In this document: positions 16,643 through 24,783 of the stretch, piece by piece
Numbering within the stretch: position 1 is the first letter of the stretch
Layout of the letters: each line of letters begins with the position of its first letter
Assembly: GCF_009909205.1 (NCBI RefSeq)
Contig: NZ_JAAAPN010000003.1
Location: 62,001 to 126,000, forward strand
Length of the DNA stretch: 64,000 nt
Source of the DNA: Aquabacterium fontiphilum
Lineage (GTDB): Bacteria; Pseudomonadota; Gammaproteobacteria; Burkholderiales; Burkholderiaceae_C
Direction of reading: 5' to 3'
Position numbers and translations under genes: made by a program
The notes under the pieces: generated by a model
What the model saw: only the letters and a program-made list of their open reading frames with translations
The model's database searches: none
What the model was told of the DNA's origin: nothing

Positions 16643-17968
16643 TCAGGCGGCCTGGACCAGCAGCGCACCCGAGGTGCGGTTGGTGGTCGGGTCGACCACG
16701 ATCAGCGCACCGCCCACGCGGTTGTCCACGTAGGCCTCCACGGGCAGCGGTTGCTGCGTCTGGATGGTCACGCGGCCGATCTCGTTGACGGCCAGCTCAT
16801 GCGCATCGGTGTCTGCCAGCGAGTGAATGTCCAGGCGGCTGGCGATGGCGGAGATGCGGGCCTGCACCCAGCGATTGCCATGGCGCACCCAGTACTTGCG
16901 GCCGACCACGGCGGGCTCGGTGTCCAGCCAGGCCAGCGTGGCGCTGAAGCTGTCGGTGGGCTTGATGGAGCCGGGGGTGTGGATCCAGTCGCCGCGCGAG
17001 ATGTCGACCTGGCGGTCCAGCACGATGCCGGCCGACTGGCCCGCTTCACACTGGTCCACCACCAGGGCCGCGTGGCGCACTTCGGCCACCACGGCGGTCT
17101 GGCCGCTCGGGAAGATCTGCACTTCGTCGCCGGCCTTGACGGCGCCATGGGCGATGCGACCCCAGAAGGTGCGGTACTGGTGGCCAGTACCCGAAGCATT
17201 GGCTTCGCCTTCGCCCACCGCGTCGCGGGTCACGTACTGCACGGGGTGCAGCAGGGCGCCGTCGTGGCGCTCGTCTGTCACGGGCAGTTGTTCCAGCACC
17301 TGCAGCAGGGTGGGGCCCTGGTACCAGGGCCAGTTGGCCGACGGCGTGGTGACGTTGTCGCCACGCAGCGCCGACACGGGGATCACACCCTTGTTGACGA
17401 TGCCCGCTTGCTCGGCAAAGGCTTCCAGCGAGGCCTTGACGGCGTTGAAGGCTGCTTCCGTGTCTTGCTCGATGGCGTCCAGCTTGTTCACGGCGAACAC
17501 GATCGAGGGCACGCGCAGCAGGTGGGCCAGCAGGCTGTGGCGACGCGTCTGCGCCAGCAGCGGCACGGGCGAGGCCTTCCAGTCGATCTTGGTGATGTCC
17601 ACCAGCACCACGGCGGCATCACTGCCGGCGGCAGCCGTCACCATGTTGCGGGTGTATTGCTCGTGCCCCGGGGCGTCGGCGATGATGAACTTGCGCGTCT
17701 TGGTCGCGAAGTAGCGGTAGGCCACATCGATGGTGATGCCTTGCTCGCGCTCGGCTTCCAGGCCATCGGTCAGCAGCGACAGGTCAATGGGCGCACCGGC
17801 GGCGCGCTTTTCCAGCGCGTCGAGCTGGTCGGCCAGGATGGCACGGCTGTCAAACAGCAGGCGGCCGATCAGGGTGCTCTTGCCATCGTCCACGCTGCCC
17901 GCAGTCAGGAAGCGAAGTGCTTTGTGGGCCAGTTCTTCGCTGGCTTCGTTGTGAATCACGGTGCTCAT
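16643..17968 (-). CDS. cysN: Sulfate adenylyltransferase subunit 1 (GTPase)
   Basis: A 441-residue GTPase of the EF-Tu-like family that drives APS synthesis by CysD. The P-loop is TAGSVDDGKSTLIGR (about residues 22-36), with DAPGHEQYTRNM (G3) and AVNKLDAIE (G4) following. Two beta-barrel domains make up the rest. There is no fused APS kinase (CysC) domain. The ATG at 17968 overlaps the cysD stop codon (ATGA), so the two subunits are translationally coupled. A longer open frame upstream lies inside cysD and is a shadow. Confidence 0.95.
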   Translation of the reverse strand: MSTVIHNEASEELAHKALRFLTAGSVDDGKSTLIGRLLFDSRAILADQLDALEKRAAGAPIDLSLLTDGLEAEREQGITIDVAYRYFATKTRKFIIADAPGHEQYTRNMVTAAAGSDAAVVLVDITKIDWKASPVPLLAQTRRHSLLAHLLRVPSIVFAVNKLDAIEQDTEAAFNAVKASLEAFAEQAGIVNKGVIPVSALRGDNVTTPSANWPWYQGPTLLQVLEQLPVTDERHDGALLHPVQYVTRDAVGEGEANASGTGHQYRTFWGRIAHGAVKAGDEVQIFPSGQTAVVAEVRHAALVVDQCEAGQSAGIVLDRQVDISRGDWIHTPGSIKPTDSFSATLAWLDTEPAVVGRKYWVRHGNRWVQARISAIASRLDIHSLADTDAHELAVNEIGRVTIQTQQPLPVEAYVDNRVGGALIVVDPTTNRTSGALLVQAA

Positions 17969-18921
17969 CAGAAATAACCTTCCTTCTTGCGGCGCTCCAT
18001 CGAGGCCTCGGACGTGCGGTCGTCCATGCGGGTGGCGCCGCGCTCGCTCACGGTCACGTGCAGGGTCTCGGCGACGATGTCGGCCGGGCTGGCGGCATCG
18101 GATTCGACCGGGCAGGTGCAGGTCATGTCGCCCACGGTGCGGAAGCGCACGTCCACCGTCTCGATGGTTTCGCCTTCCAGGGCCGGTGTGACCTCGGTCA
18201 GCGGCACCAGCAGGCCCTTGCGGCGCATCACCTGGCGGGGGTGCTTGTAGTAGATGTTGGGCAGCGGGATGCCTTCGCGGGCGATGTACAGCCACACGTC
18301 CAGCTCAGTCCAGTTGCTGATCGGGAAAGCGCGGAAGTGCTCACCCGGCTTGATGCGGGTGTTGAACAGGCTCCACAGCTCGGGGCGCTGCTCCTTGGGC
18401 TGCCATTGGCCGAAGCTGTCGCGGTGGCTGAAGATGCGTTCCTTGGCGCGGGCCTTTTCTTCATCGCGGCGGGCGCCGCCGATCAGGCAGTCGAAGCGGT
18501 TGTCTTCGATCGCTTCCAGCAGCGTCACGGTCTGGTGGCCGTTGCGCGACTCCAGCGGGTGGGCCAGGCGCACGGTGCCGCGCTTGATGGAGTCTTCCAT
18601 GTGCGCGACGATCAGGCGTTCACCGATCTCGGCCACGCGCTTCTCGCGGAAGTCGATGACCTCAGGGAAGTTGTGACCGGTGTCCACGTGCAGCAGCGGG
18701 AAAGGCAGCTTGCCTTCGAGCTTCCCCGTCGCGGGGTTCTTCATCTTGAAGGCCTTCTCGGCCAGGTGCAGCACCACGCAGGAGTCCTTGCCGCTGGAAA
18801 ACAGCAGACCGGGGCGCTCGAAGCTGGCCGCCACTTCACGCAGGATGAAGATGGCTTCTTCTTCCAGCGCGTCCAGGTGGCGGTGGTCAACCTCCGCCAG
18901 CAGTTGGTTCACATCACTCAT
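17968..18921 (-). CDS. cysD: Sulfate adenylyltransferase subunit 2
   Basis: A 317-residue ATP-pyrophosphatase-type subunit that adenylates sulfate to APS. The PP-loop LLFSSGKDSCVVLHLA lies near residue 40, with LLHVDTGHNFPE next and the family tail RTSEASMERRKKEGYF at the end. Works as a heterodimer with CysN in the cytosol. It follows cysH by 33 bp and overlaps cysN by 4 bp. Confidence 0.96.
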   Translation of the reverse strand: MSDVNQLLAEVDHRHLDALEEEAIFILREVAASFERPGLLFSSGKDSCVVLHLAEKAFKMKNPATGKLEGKLPFPLLHVDTGHNFPEVIDFREKRVAEIGERLIVAHMEDSIKRGTVRLAHPLESRNGHQTVTLLEAIEDNRFDCLIGGARRDEEKARAKERIFSHRDSFGQWQPKEQRPELWSLFNTRIKPGEHFRAFPISNWTELDVWLYIAREGIPLPNIYYKHPRQVMRRKGLLVPLTEVTPALEGETIETVDVRFRTVGDMTCTCPVESDAASPADIVAETLHVTVSERGATRMDDRTSEASMERRKKEGYF

Positions 18922-18954
18922 CTTGTTCTCGCTTTTGAATCTTCAGGCGCACGT

Positions 18955-19755
18955 TCACTTGTGAACATGCAGGCCGCATTCTTTTGCTTTCTCGTCTTCC
19001 CACCACCAGCGCCCAGCGCGGAAGTCCTCGCCCACGGCAATGGCGCGCGTGCAAGGTGCACAGCCAATCGACGGCATGAACTGGTCGTGCAGCGGGTTGT
19101 AGGGCACGCCGTGTTCTTTCACGTAATGCCACACATCGCCCCAGGTCCACTCGATCATCGGGTTGAACTTGGCGCGGCCCTTGTCGTCCGACTCGCGGGC
19201 CAGCATGCCGCCCCGGTTGTTCGACTGCTCGCGGCGCAGGCCGGTGATCCACGCCGTGCGGCCCTCCAACATGCGCGCCAGCGGCTCCAGCTTGCGGAGG
19301 CCGCAGCAGGCCTTGCGCAGGTCGATGCTTTCGTACATGGCCTTCTCGCCGTTCTTCTGCACGAATGCGATGACGGCTTCGGCCACGGGCTTGTAGACCT
19401 CGACCTTCACCCCTTGGCCGTCGAAGGCGTCGGCATAGTGTGATTCGATCGTGCCGATCAAGGCCACGGTCTCGGGGTGCAGTGCGCCCGTCTCCAGCGT
19501 GCCCACGGCGATGCCGATGCCGTGCCGCGCGATCAGGTCAGTGACGATCATGTCCTCCACGCCGAGGCTGGTGGCCTGGATCACCTTGCCTGGGTGCTCG
19601 GCCGCAGCGGCCTTCAGCAGGGCGACGGTGTCAGCCAGCTTGGCCTCGAAGTCAGGACTGGCCTTGGCGTACAGACCGATGGCCGAGCCGGCCGGCGAGG
19701 GCGCACCGCCGAGGCTGCTCACGCCACCGAAGTCGAGGCTGGACACGTTGCTCAT
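18955..19755 (-). CDS. cysH: Adenylyl-sulfate (APS) reductase, [4Fe-4S] type
   Basis: A 266-residue reductase that turns APS into sulfite. It carries the full iron-sulfur cysteine set, CC in KACCGLRK and C-x2-C in GCAPCTRA, plus the catalytic KECGLH near the C-terminus. That set marks APS-using (assimilatory) CysH and is absent from PAPS-specific enzymes. No cysC is adjacent, which fits direct use of APS. The start MSNVSSLDFGG was taken over an ATG 15 codons upstream because the latter adds unrelated residues. Operon order is DUF934-cysH-cysD. Confidence 0.94.
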   Translation of the reverse strand: MSNVSSLDFGGVSSLGGAPSPAGSAIGLYAKASPDFEAKLADTVALLKAAAAEHPGKVIQATSLGVEDMIVTDLIARHGIGIAVGTLETGALHPETVALIGTIESHYADAFDGQGVKVEVYKPVAEAVIAFVQKNGEKAMYESIDLRKACCGLRKLEPLARMLEGRTAWITGLRREQSNNRGGMLARESDDKGRAKFNPMIEWTWGDVWHYVKEHGVPYNPLHDQFMPSIGCAPCTRAIAVGEDFRAGRWWWEDEKAKECGLHVHK

Positions 19756-19780
19756 GAGGGGGCTCTCCGATCGCGGGTGT

Positions 19781-20290
19781 TCAGGCCGTGGCGCGGCCAA
19801 AGACCGGCTTGCTCACGTTCACGTCGCCCTGGTAATGGCCACGGGCGGCAAAGAAGCCCAGCGTGCGCTCGGCCGTGGCGCGATCTTGATCGCCGCGCAG
19901 CACCACGGCGTCGAAGCCGGTGCGCGCCAGCAGGGGCATCATGTCGACCAGCACGTCGCCCGTGGCACGCACCTCGCCGCCAAAGCGATAGCGGGCGCGC
20001 AGGATGCGAGCCTGGGTGTAGGCGCGACCATCCGTCCACTTCGGGAACTGCAGCACGACCAGGTCGAGCTTGGCCACATCGGCTTCCAGCACCTCGATGT
20101 CGGTGTCATTGGCCAGGATCACGCCCACAGGCTTGTAACCCTCGCTGCCCTTGGCCGGCCATTGCTCGCGCACGGCGTGCCATTGGGCCAGGGTCAGCAA
20201 GCTGTAAGACTTGACGGGCGGGTGGGCCATCGGGCCGTCTTCGCCACCCACGGTGTGCCACTGGTCGTGATGGGGATCGATGAATTTCAT
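19781..20290 (-). CDS. DUF934 family protein of the sulfate-assimilation operon
   Basis: A 169-residue soluble protein with the DUF934 pattern: YSLLTLAQWHAVREQWP, then LVVLQFPKWTDGRAYTQARILRARYRFGGEVRATGDVL split over residues 78-113, and FFAARGHYQGDV near the end. It has no signal peptide or membrane segment. DUF934 genes sit almost always between cysI and cysH in proteobacteria, so a role with sulfite reductase is likely, but no mechanism is established to my knowledge. A 13-bp tandem duplication carrying its ribosome-binding site lies just upstream. Confidence 0.88.
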   Translation of the reverse strand: MKFIDPHHDQWHTVGGEDGPMAHPPVKSYSLLTLAQWHAVREQWPAKGSEGYKPVGVILANDTDIEVLEADVAKLDLVVLQFPKWTDGRAYTQARILRARYRFGGEVRATGDVLVDMMPLLARTGFDAVVLRGDQDRATAERTLGFFAARGHYQGDVNVSKPVFGRATA

Positions 20291-20292
20291 GT

Positions 20293-20318
20293 TGGATGTC
20301 CTTGCTGGATGTCCTTGC
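20293..20318. repeat. 13-bp tandem direct repeat carrying a duplicated Shine-Dalgarno
   Basis: TGGATGTCCTTGC occurs twice head to tail. On the minus strand each unit gives GCAAGGACATCCA, with AAGGA as ribosome-binding site for the DUF934 gene, whose ATG lies 2 bp beyond the repeat. The 42-bp cysI-DUF934 spacer is largely made of this repeat. Confidence 0.85.
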
Positions 20319-20332
20319 TGTCGGCCCCGTGA

Positions 20333-22042
20333 TCAGGCGCTCTTGGCCGTGGTGCGGCGAACGGCGTTGGCGGCGGTCTTGAACGGCTCCAGCCCCACGC
20401 GCTTGACGGTGTCGACAAACTTCTCGCCGGCGGTGCGTTGAGCCTGGTAGGTCTCGATCACGGCCTCGACCGCGTCCTGCACCTCGTCGGCAGCGAAAGA
20501 CGGGCCGATGACCTTGCCGGCCACCGCTGCGGGGGCATGGTTCGAGCCATCCGAGCCACCCAGCGTGATCTGGTACCACTCGGTGCCGTCCTTGTCCACG
20601 CCCAGGATGCCGATGTGGCCGCTGTGGTGGTGGCCGCAGGAGTTGATGCAACCTGAGATGTGGAGGTCGATCTCGCCAATGTCGTAGAGCTCATCCAGGT
20701 CCTGGTAGCGCTCGATCAGCGCGTTGGCAATCGGGATGGAGCGGGCGTTGGCCAGCGCGCAGAAGTCGCCGCCCGGGCAGGCGATCATGTCGCTCAGCAG
20801 GCCGATGTTGGGCGAGGCCAGCGTCGCGGCCTTGGCGGCTTGCCACAGGGCGTACAGGTCTTCCTCGCGCACAAAGGGCAGCAGCACGTTCTGGTCGTGC
20901 GTCACGCGCAGCTCACCGCAACTGAACTGGTCGGCCATGTCGGCAATGGCGTCCATCTGGGCATCCGTCACGTCGCCAGGGGCCTGGCCCACACGCTTGA
21001 CCGACAGCTGGACGCACTTGTAGCCCTGCAGCTTGTGGCCCTCCACGTTGCGCTCCAGCCACTTGGCGAACTGCTTCTTGTCGGCTTCCGACGCGTCGGC
21101 CGGCAGGCCATTGCCTGAGGGGGGGTGGGCCTGCACGGCGGCGGGGTAGGCGAAGCCGGCGTTGACGCGGTCGAACTCGGCCTGCGGGATGATGTGGGCG
21201 GCGCCGTCGGCGTCGCGCTCGAGGATGTTCTTGAACTCGGCGTTGACCTGATCGAAGAACTTCTGGCCTTCGGCCTTCACCAGGATCTTGATGCGGGCCT
21301 TGTACATGTTGTCGCGGCGACCGTAGCGGTTGTACACGCGCACGATGGCCTCGATGTAGACCAGGATTTGCTGCCAAGGCACAAAGTCGTTGATGACCGT
21401 GCCCGTGATGGGCGTGCGGCCCATGCCACCGCCCACCAGCACCTTGAAGCCGACTTCACCGGCGTCGTTCTTGACCAGGTGCAGGCCGATGTCATGCCAG
21501 GCCACGGCTGCGCGGTCTTCCTTGGCGCCATTGACGGCAATCTTGAACTTGCGCGGCAGGAATGCGAACTCGGGGTGCAGGGTGGACCACTGGCGCAGCA
21601 CCTCGCAGTAGGGGCGGGCGTCGATGATCTCGTCTTCGGCCACACCGACCTTGGCATCGGCCGTGATGTTGCGGATGCAATTGCCCGAGGTCTGGATGCC
21701 GTGCATGTTGACCTCGGCCAGCAGGTCCATCACATCGGCCGCCTTGGGCAACGGGATCCAGTTGTACTGAACGTTCTGGCGCGTGGTGAAGTGGGCGTAG
21801 CCGCGGTCGAACTCGCGCGCGATGCGGGCCAGCTGGCGGATTTGCTTGCTCGAGAGCTCGCCATAGGGCACGGCCACGCGCAGCATGGGTGCATGGCGCT
21901 GGATGTACCAGCCATTCTGGAGCCGCAGCGGGCGGAAGTCGTCGTCGGCCAGCTTGCCGGCCAGGTTGCGCTCAAGCTGGTCGCGGAACTGGGCCGCACG
22001 TTGGCGGACGAACTGCTTGTCGAACTCGGTGTATTGGTACAT
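20333..22042 (-). CDS. cysI: Sulfite reductase hemoprotein (siroheme, [4Fe-4S])
   Basis: A 569-residue nitrite/sulfite reductase-family enzyme that reduces sulfite to sulfide with six electrons. Two ferredoxin-like half domains and two siroheme domains are recognisable. The cluster cysteines are in IACPGGDFCALA (about residue 430) and GCINSCGHHH (about 475), and the N-terminal half has the conserved FTTRQNVQYNWI near residue 100. No CysJ flavoprotein gene is in the window, so electrons may come from ferredoxin (fdxA and its reductase lie at the operon end) or from a distant partner. It follows the tauE-like gene by 48 bp. Confidence 0.93.
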   Translation of the reverse strand: MYQYTEFDKQFVRQRAAQFRDQLERNLAGKLADDDFRPLRLQNGWYIQRHAPMLRVAVPYGELSSKQIRQLARIAREFDRGYAHFTTRQNVQYNWIPLPKAADVMDLLAEVNMHGIQTSGNCIRNITADAKVGVAEDEIIDARPYCEVLRQWSTLHPEFAFLPRKFKIAVNGAKEDRAAVAWHDIGLHLVKNDAGEVGFKVLVGGGMGRTPITGTVINDFVPWQQILVYIEAIVRVYNRYGRRDNMYKARIKILVKAEGQKFFDQVNAEFKNILERDADGAAHIIPQAEFDRVNAGFAYPAAVQAHPPSGNGLPADASEADKKQFAKWLERNVEGHKLQGYKCVQLSVKRVGQAPGDVTDAQMDAIADMADQFSCGELRVTHDQNVLLPFVREEDLYALWQAAKAATLASPNIGLLSDMIACPGGDFCALANARSIPIANALIERYQDLDELYDIGEIDLHISGCINSCGHHHSGHIGILGVDKDGTEWYQITLGGSDGSNHAPAAVAGKVIGPSFAADEVQDAVEAVIETYQAQRTAGEKFVDTVKRVGLEPFKTAANAVRRTTAKSA

Positions 22043-22090
22043 GGTGCGCAGCGAGGAAAAGAACGGTGGGGATGCGTGAGCGGTCAGGAA

Positions 22091-23065
22091 TCAGGCCAGC
22101 GCACGGTACAAATTGTAGGCACTGGTCAGGCAGATCACGGTGCCGACCAGCACCAGCAGCGTGCGAGTGGGCAGGCGCTTGGTCAGAAATGCGGCAAACG
22201 GCGCGGCAAACAGGCCACCGACCACCAGGCCGGCGACGATGGGCCAGGGGCCTTCGTCTACGAGCACGGCAAACACGGCGGCCACCGCAAACGTCAGGAA
22301 GAACTCGGCGAAGTTCACCGAACCGATGGTGGTGCGGGGGTCTTGTCCGGTGCCCACCAGCGTGGTGGTGACCACGGGGCCCCAGCCGCCGCCGCCCACC
22401 GCGTCCACAAATCCGCCCAGCAGGCCGAGCTTGGCGACGTGCTTGGGAGGCTTGCGGTTGGTCTGAATCTTCTTGAACACCTTGGACATGATGTACAGGC
22501 CCATCAAGAACAGGTAACCCGCCACAAACGGCTTGATCAGGTCGCCATCAATACTTGACAGCAGCCAGGCGCCAACGGTGGCCCCCAGCAGCCCAGGGAT
22601 CAACAGCCTCAGAAACAGCGATCGGTTCACGTTGCCCAGCTTGGCGTGAGACAGGCCGGACACGCCGGTCGTGAACACCTCGGCGATGTGCACGCTGGCA
22701 CTGGCCACCGCAGGCGAAGCCCCTGAGGCCAGCAGGAAGGTGGTCGACGTGATGCCATAGGCCATGCCCAGCGCGCCGTCCACCGTCTGGGCCAGCAGGC
22801 CGACGGCCACCGCCTTCCAGAAATCGGAACTGCGCAGCGTGTCCTGGATCAACTCGAAGCCGGTGCGGCTGTGCTCGCCGTTGAACAGGCGCGAGCCCAG
22901 GTAAATCATGACGCCGGCCAGCATGAACACGACCGACCACATGGCGATGCGCATGACCGGATGGTCGGACGGGTGGGTGATGTCGTCTTCGACAGGCGGC
23001 AGCCCGAGCGCTTGGTGCTCGGCGTTGATCGTGTTGTCAGACAGGTCGAGGTTGCGGATCTTCAT
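22091..23065 (-). CDS. TauE/SafE family anion transporter at the head of the cys operon
   Basis: A 324-residue membrane protein with about eight hydrophobic helices and TauE/SafE features: GLLAQTVDGALGMAYGITSTTF split over residues 85-107 and GGFVDAVGGGGWGPVVTTTLV near 205-225. An unusual N-terminal segment of about 35 residues (MKIRNLDLSDNTIN...) and one extra helix precede the domain. Members export or import sulfite, sulfonates or related anions. As first gene of the cysI operon it may move sulfate, sulfite or thiosulfate, direction unknown. The start MKIRNLDL was chosen since an ATG 15 codons upstream adds a Cys-rich stretch outside the family pattern. Confidence 0.84.
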   Translation of the reverse strand: MKIRNLDLSDNTINAEHQALGLPPVEDDITHPSDHPVMRIAMWSVVFMLAGVMIYLGSRLFNGEHSRTGFELIQDTLRSSDFWKAVAVGLLAQTVDGALGMAYGITSTTFLLASGASPAVASASVHIAEVFTTGVSGLSHAKLGNVNRSLFLRLLIPGLLGATVGAWLLSSIDGDLIKPFVAGYLFLMGLYIMSKVFKKIQTNRKPPKHVAKLGLLGGFVDAVGGGGWGPVVTTTLVGTGQDPRTTIGSVNFAEFFLTFAVAAVFAVLVDEGPWPIVAGLVVGGLFAAPFAAFLTKRLPTRTLLVLVGTVICLTSAYNLYRALA

Positions 23066-23138
23066 GCTGGAGCAGCCCGTGCACATGCGACGCCCATGGA
23101 CGGGCCCCACAATCGAGGTCGGGATGCTATCGGGCTTC

Positions 23139-23148
23139 CATATATATG
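23139..23148. promoter_or_regulatory. AT-rich palindrome in the divergent tauE/patatin promoter region
   Basis: CATATATATG, flanked by TTC and GAA-like bases, is a perfect 10-bp palindrome in an AT-rich island between divergent genes. It could be the cys-operon promoter or regulator site. The patatin ATG lies inside it. Function is inferred from position only. Confidence 0.3.
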
Positions 23149-24126
23149 AAAACGATTTTTTCAGAAGTTGCTAATAGCCATATCGAATATAGACGTCGGT
23201 GCCGTGTCGTGCTGTTCGGGCTGGTCGCGCTGGCAGTGGGCCTGACGGGGTGCGCGAGTAGAGCGCCCGAGGTGCGCCCGCCGCCGCCTGTCACCCAGAC
23301 CAGCCCCCCGTCTGTCACGCCGTCTGACCCGGTCATCACGCCGCGGCCGCCCGAGCGAGCGCCGCGCATCGGCCTGGCCTTAGGTGGCGGCGCCGCACGC
23401 GGGTTTGCCCACATCGGCGTGCTGCAGGTGCTGGAAGAGCAGGGCATCAAGCCCGACTTGGTCGTGGGCACCTCTGCCGGCAGCGTGGTTGCCACGCTCT
23501 ATGCCGCGGGCCGCACGCCCGTGGAGATGGGGCGCATGGCCATGACGCTGGACGAGTCCACCATCACCGATTGGGTGTTTCCGGGCCGCTCCGTGCTCAA
23601 GGGCGAGGCGCTGGCCCGTTTCGTGCGCAACCAGGTGGGCAACCGGCCCATCGAGGCCATGCGTCTTCCGCTGGGTGTGGTGGCGGCCGATCTCCAGACC
23701 GGCCAGCCGGTGCTGTTCAGACGGGGGGATGCCGGCGCTGCCGTGCGTGCGTCCAGCGCCGTGCCAGCGGTGTTCGAGCCGGTGCGCATCGGCGAGCGCG
23801 AATACATCGACGGCGGCGCCGTCTCGCCGGTGCCGGTGCGCTTTGCCCGTCAGATGGGCGCCGAGGTGGTGATCGCGGTCGACATCTCGGCTGTGCCGGA
23901 GGGGCAGCCAACGCGGCGGGCCACCGACATTCTGCTGCAGACCTTCAGCATCATGGGCAAGGCGCTGGGCCAGTTCGAAACGCGTGACGCCGAGGTCGTG
24001 ATTCGCCCCAAGCTGGAAGGCATCGGCAGCGCCGATTTCAGCGCGCGCCGCCTGTCCATCCTTGCGGGCCGGGAGGCCACGCTGATGGTGTTGCCCCAGA
24101 TCAAGGCCGCTGTCCGGCCTCGTTGA
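23146..24126 (+). CDS. Patatin-like phospholipase, lipoprotein
   Basis: A 326-residue protein with a lipoprotein signal: basic RRRCR, a hydrophobic core and the lipobox LTGC at about residues 33-36. A Pro/Thr-rich linker (35-65) leads to a patatin domain with the oxyanion loop GGGAARGFAHIG, the nucleophile GTSAGS and the catalytic Asp in YIDGGAVSPVP. It resembles the RssA/YlbK group of bacterial patatins. Probably membrane-anchored on the periplasmic side. The first 50-60 bp of the frame are AT-rich and look like promoter sequence, so the true start could be a GTG about 21 codons later; that alternative leaves a short, uncharged signal peptide. Confidence 0.82.
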   Translation: MKTIFSEVANSHIEYRRRCRVVLFGLVALAVGLTGCASRAPEVRPPPPVTQTSPPSVTPSDPVITPRPPERAPRIGLALGGGAARGFAHIGVLQVLEEQGIKPDLVVGTSAGSVVATLYAAGRTPVEMGRMAMTLDESTITDWVFPGRSVLKGEALARFVRNQVGNRPIEAMRLPLGVVAADLQTGQPVLFRRGDAGAAVRASSAVPAVFEPVRIGEREYIDGGAVSPVPVRFARQMGAEVVIAVDISAVPEGQPTRRATDILLQTFSIMGKALGQFETRDAEVVIRPKLEGIGSADFSARRLSILAGREATLMVLPQIKAAVRPR

Positions 24127-24133
24127 AACGGCC

Positions 24134-24715
24134 TCAGCGCGGTGTGCCGAAAGGGGCGCCTGCCAGGCGGTCGCCTGGCTTGACGCCACGGCGGCTGAAC
24201 CAGCCCTGGTTCATTTCCAGAGCAAAGCGCACTGGTTCGGCCGAGCAGTGGGAGTCCAGGCTGCCCGCCTTCATCTCGGCCACGTTGACAACCGTTCCGT
24301 CGTCGCGCAGGAACGCGATCGACAGGGGAATCAGCGTGTTCTTCATCCAGAAGCACTGACGTTCGGGCCGGTCAAACACGAACAGCATGCCGTGATTGAC
24401 CGGCATGCTGCTGCGGTGCATCAGGCCGATAGCATGTTCCTGGGGAGTGCGGGCCACCTCGGCCTTGATGTTGTACATCCCGGCGCCCAACTGGATGACC
24501 GGCAGACTCTGCGGGCCATCCAACGCGGCAGCCGACAGACTGGTCAGGCTCACCGCAGCGATGGCGAGCCTCCGCAGCAGGCGAACGAAGGGCCGCGAGG
24601 AAGGTCGCGCGGAAGGCCGCGAGGTCGGGCGCCCGACGGGGCACGCTGCGTACGTGCCAATTCCGCCGATTTTGGTGGGGGGCGCGGCTTCGCTGACAAT
24701 GAAGGGTTGGCTCAT
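24134..24715 (-). CDS. DUF192 family secreted protein
   Basis: A 193-residue protein whose C-terminal 125 residues form a DUF192 domain: EVARTPQEHAIGLMHRSSMP, GMLFVFDRPERQCFWMKNTLIPLSIAF (split over about 110-135) and the late GDRLAGAPF. A signal-peptide-like segment (RLLRRLAIAAVSLTSLSAAAL) begins only near residue 44, after a repetitive Arg/Pro/Ser stretch (RPTSRPSARPSSRP) encoded by imperfect GC-rich repeats. The real start may be further downstream, or the repeat may have expanded. Function of DUF192 is not established. It is convergent with the patatin gene, with 7 bp between the stop codons. Confidence 0.8.
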   Translation of the reverse strand: MSQPFIVSEAAPPTKIGGIGTYAACPVGRPTSRPSARPSSRPFVRLLRRLAIAAVSLTSLSAAALDGPQSLPVIQLGAGMYNIKAEVARTPQEHAIGLMHRSSMPVNHGMLFVFDRPERQCFWMKNTLIPLSIAFLRDDGTVVNVAEMKAGSLDSHCSAEPVRFALEMNQGWFSRRGVKPGDRLAGAPFGTPR

Positions 24716-24783
24716 GACGAGGACTCTGGCGCGGTGCCGGGTCTGGCATCGATGTGGGCCTGACTGTAGCAGTCTCTTCTCTC

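Noticed and set aside
23146..23210. A small separate gene or RNA in the AT-rich stretch at the patatin gene start
   Set aside because: The AT richness is better explained by the divergent promoters; no hairpin or extra frame is convincing.
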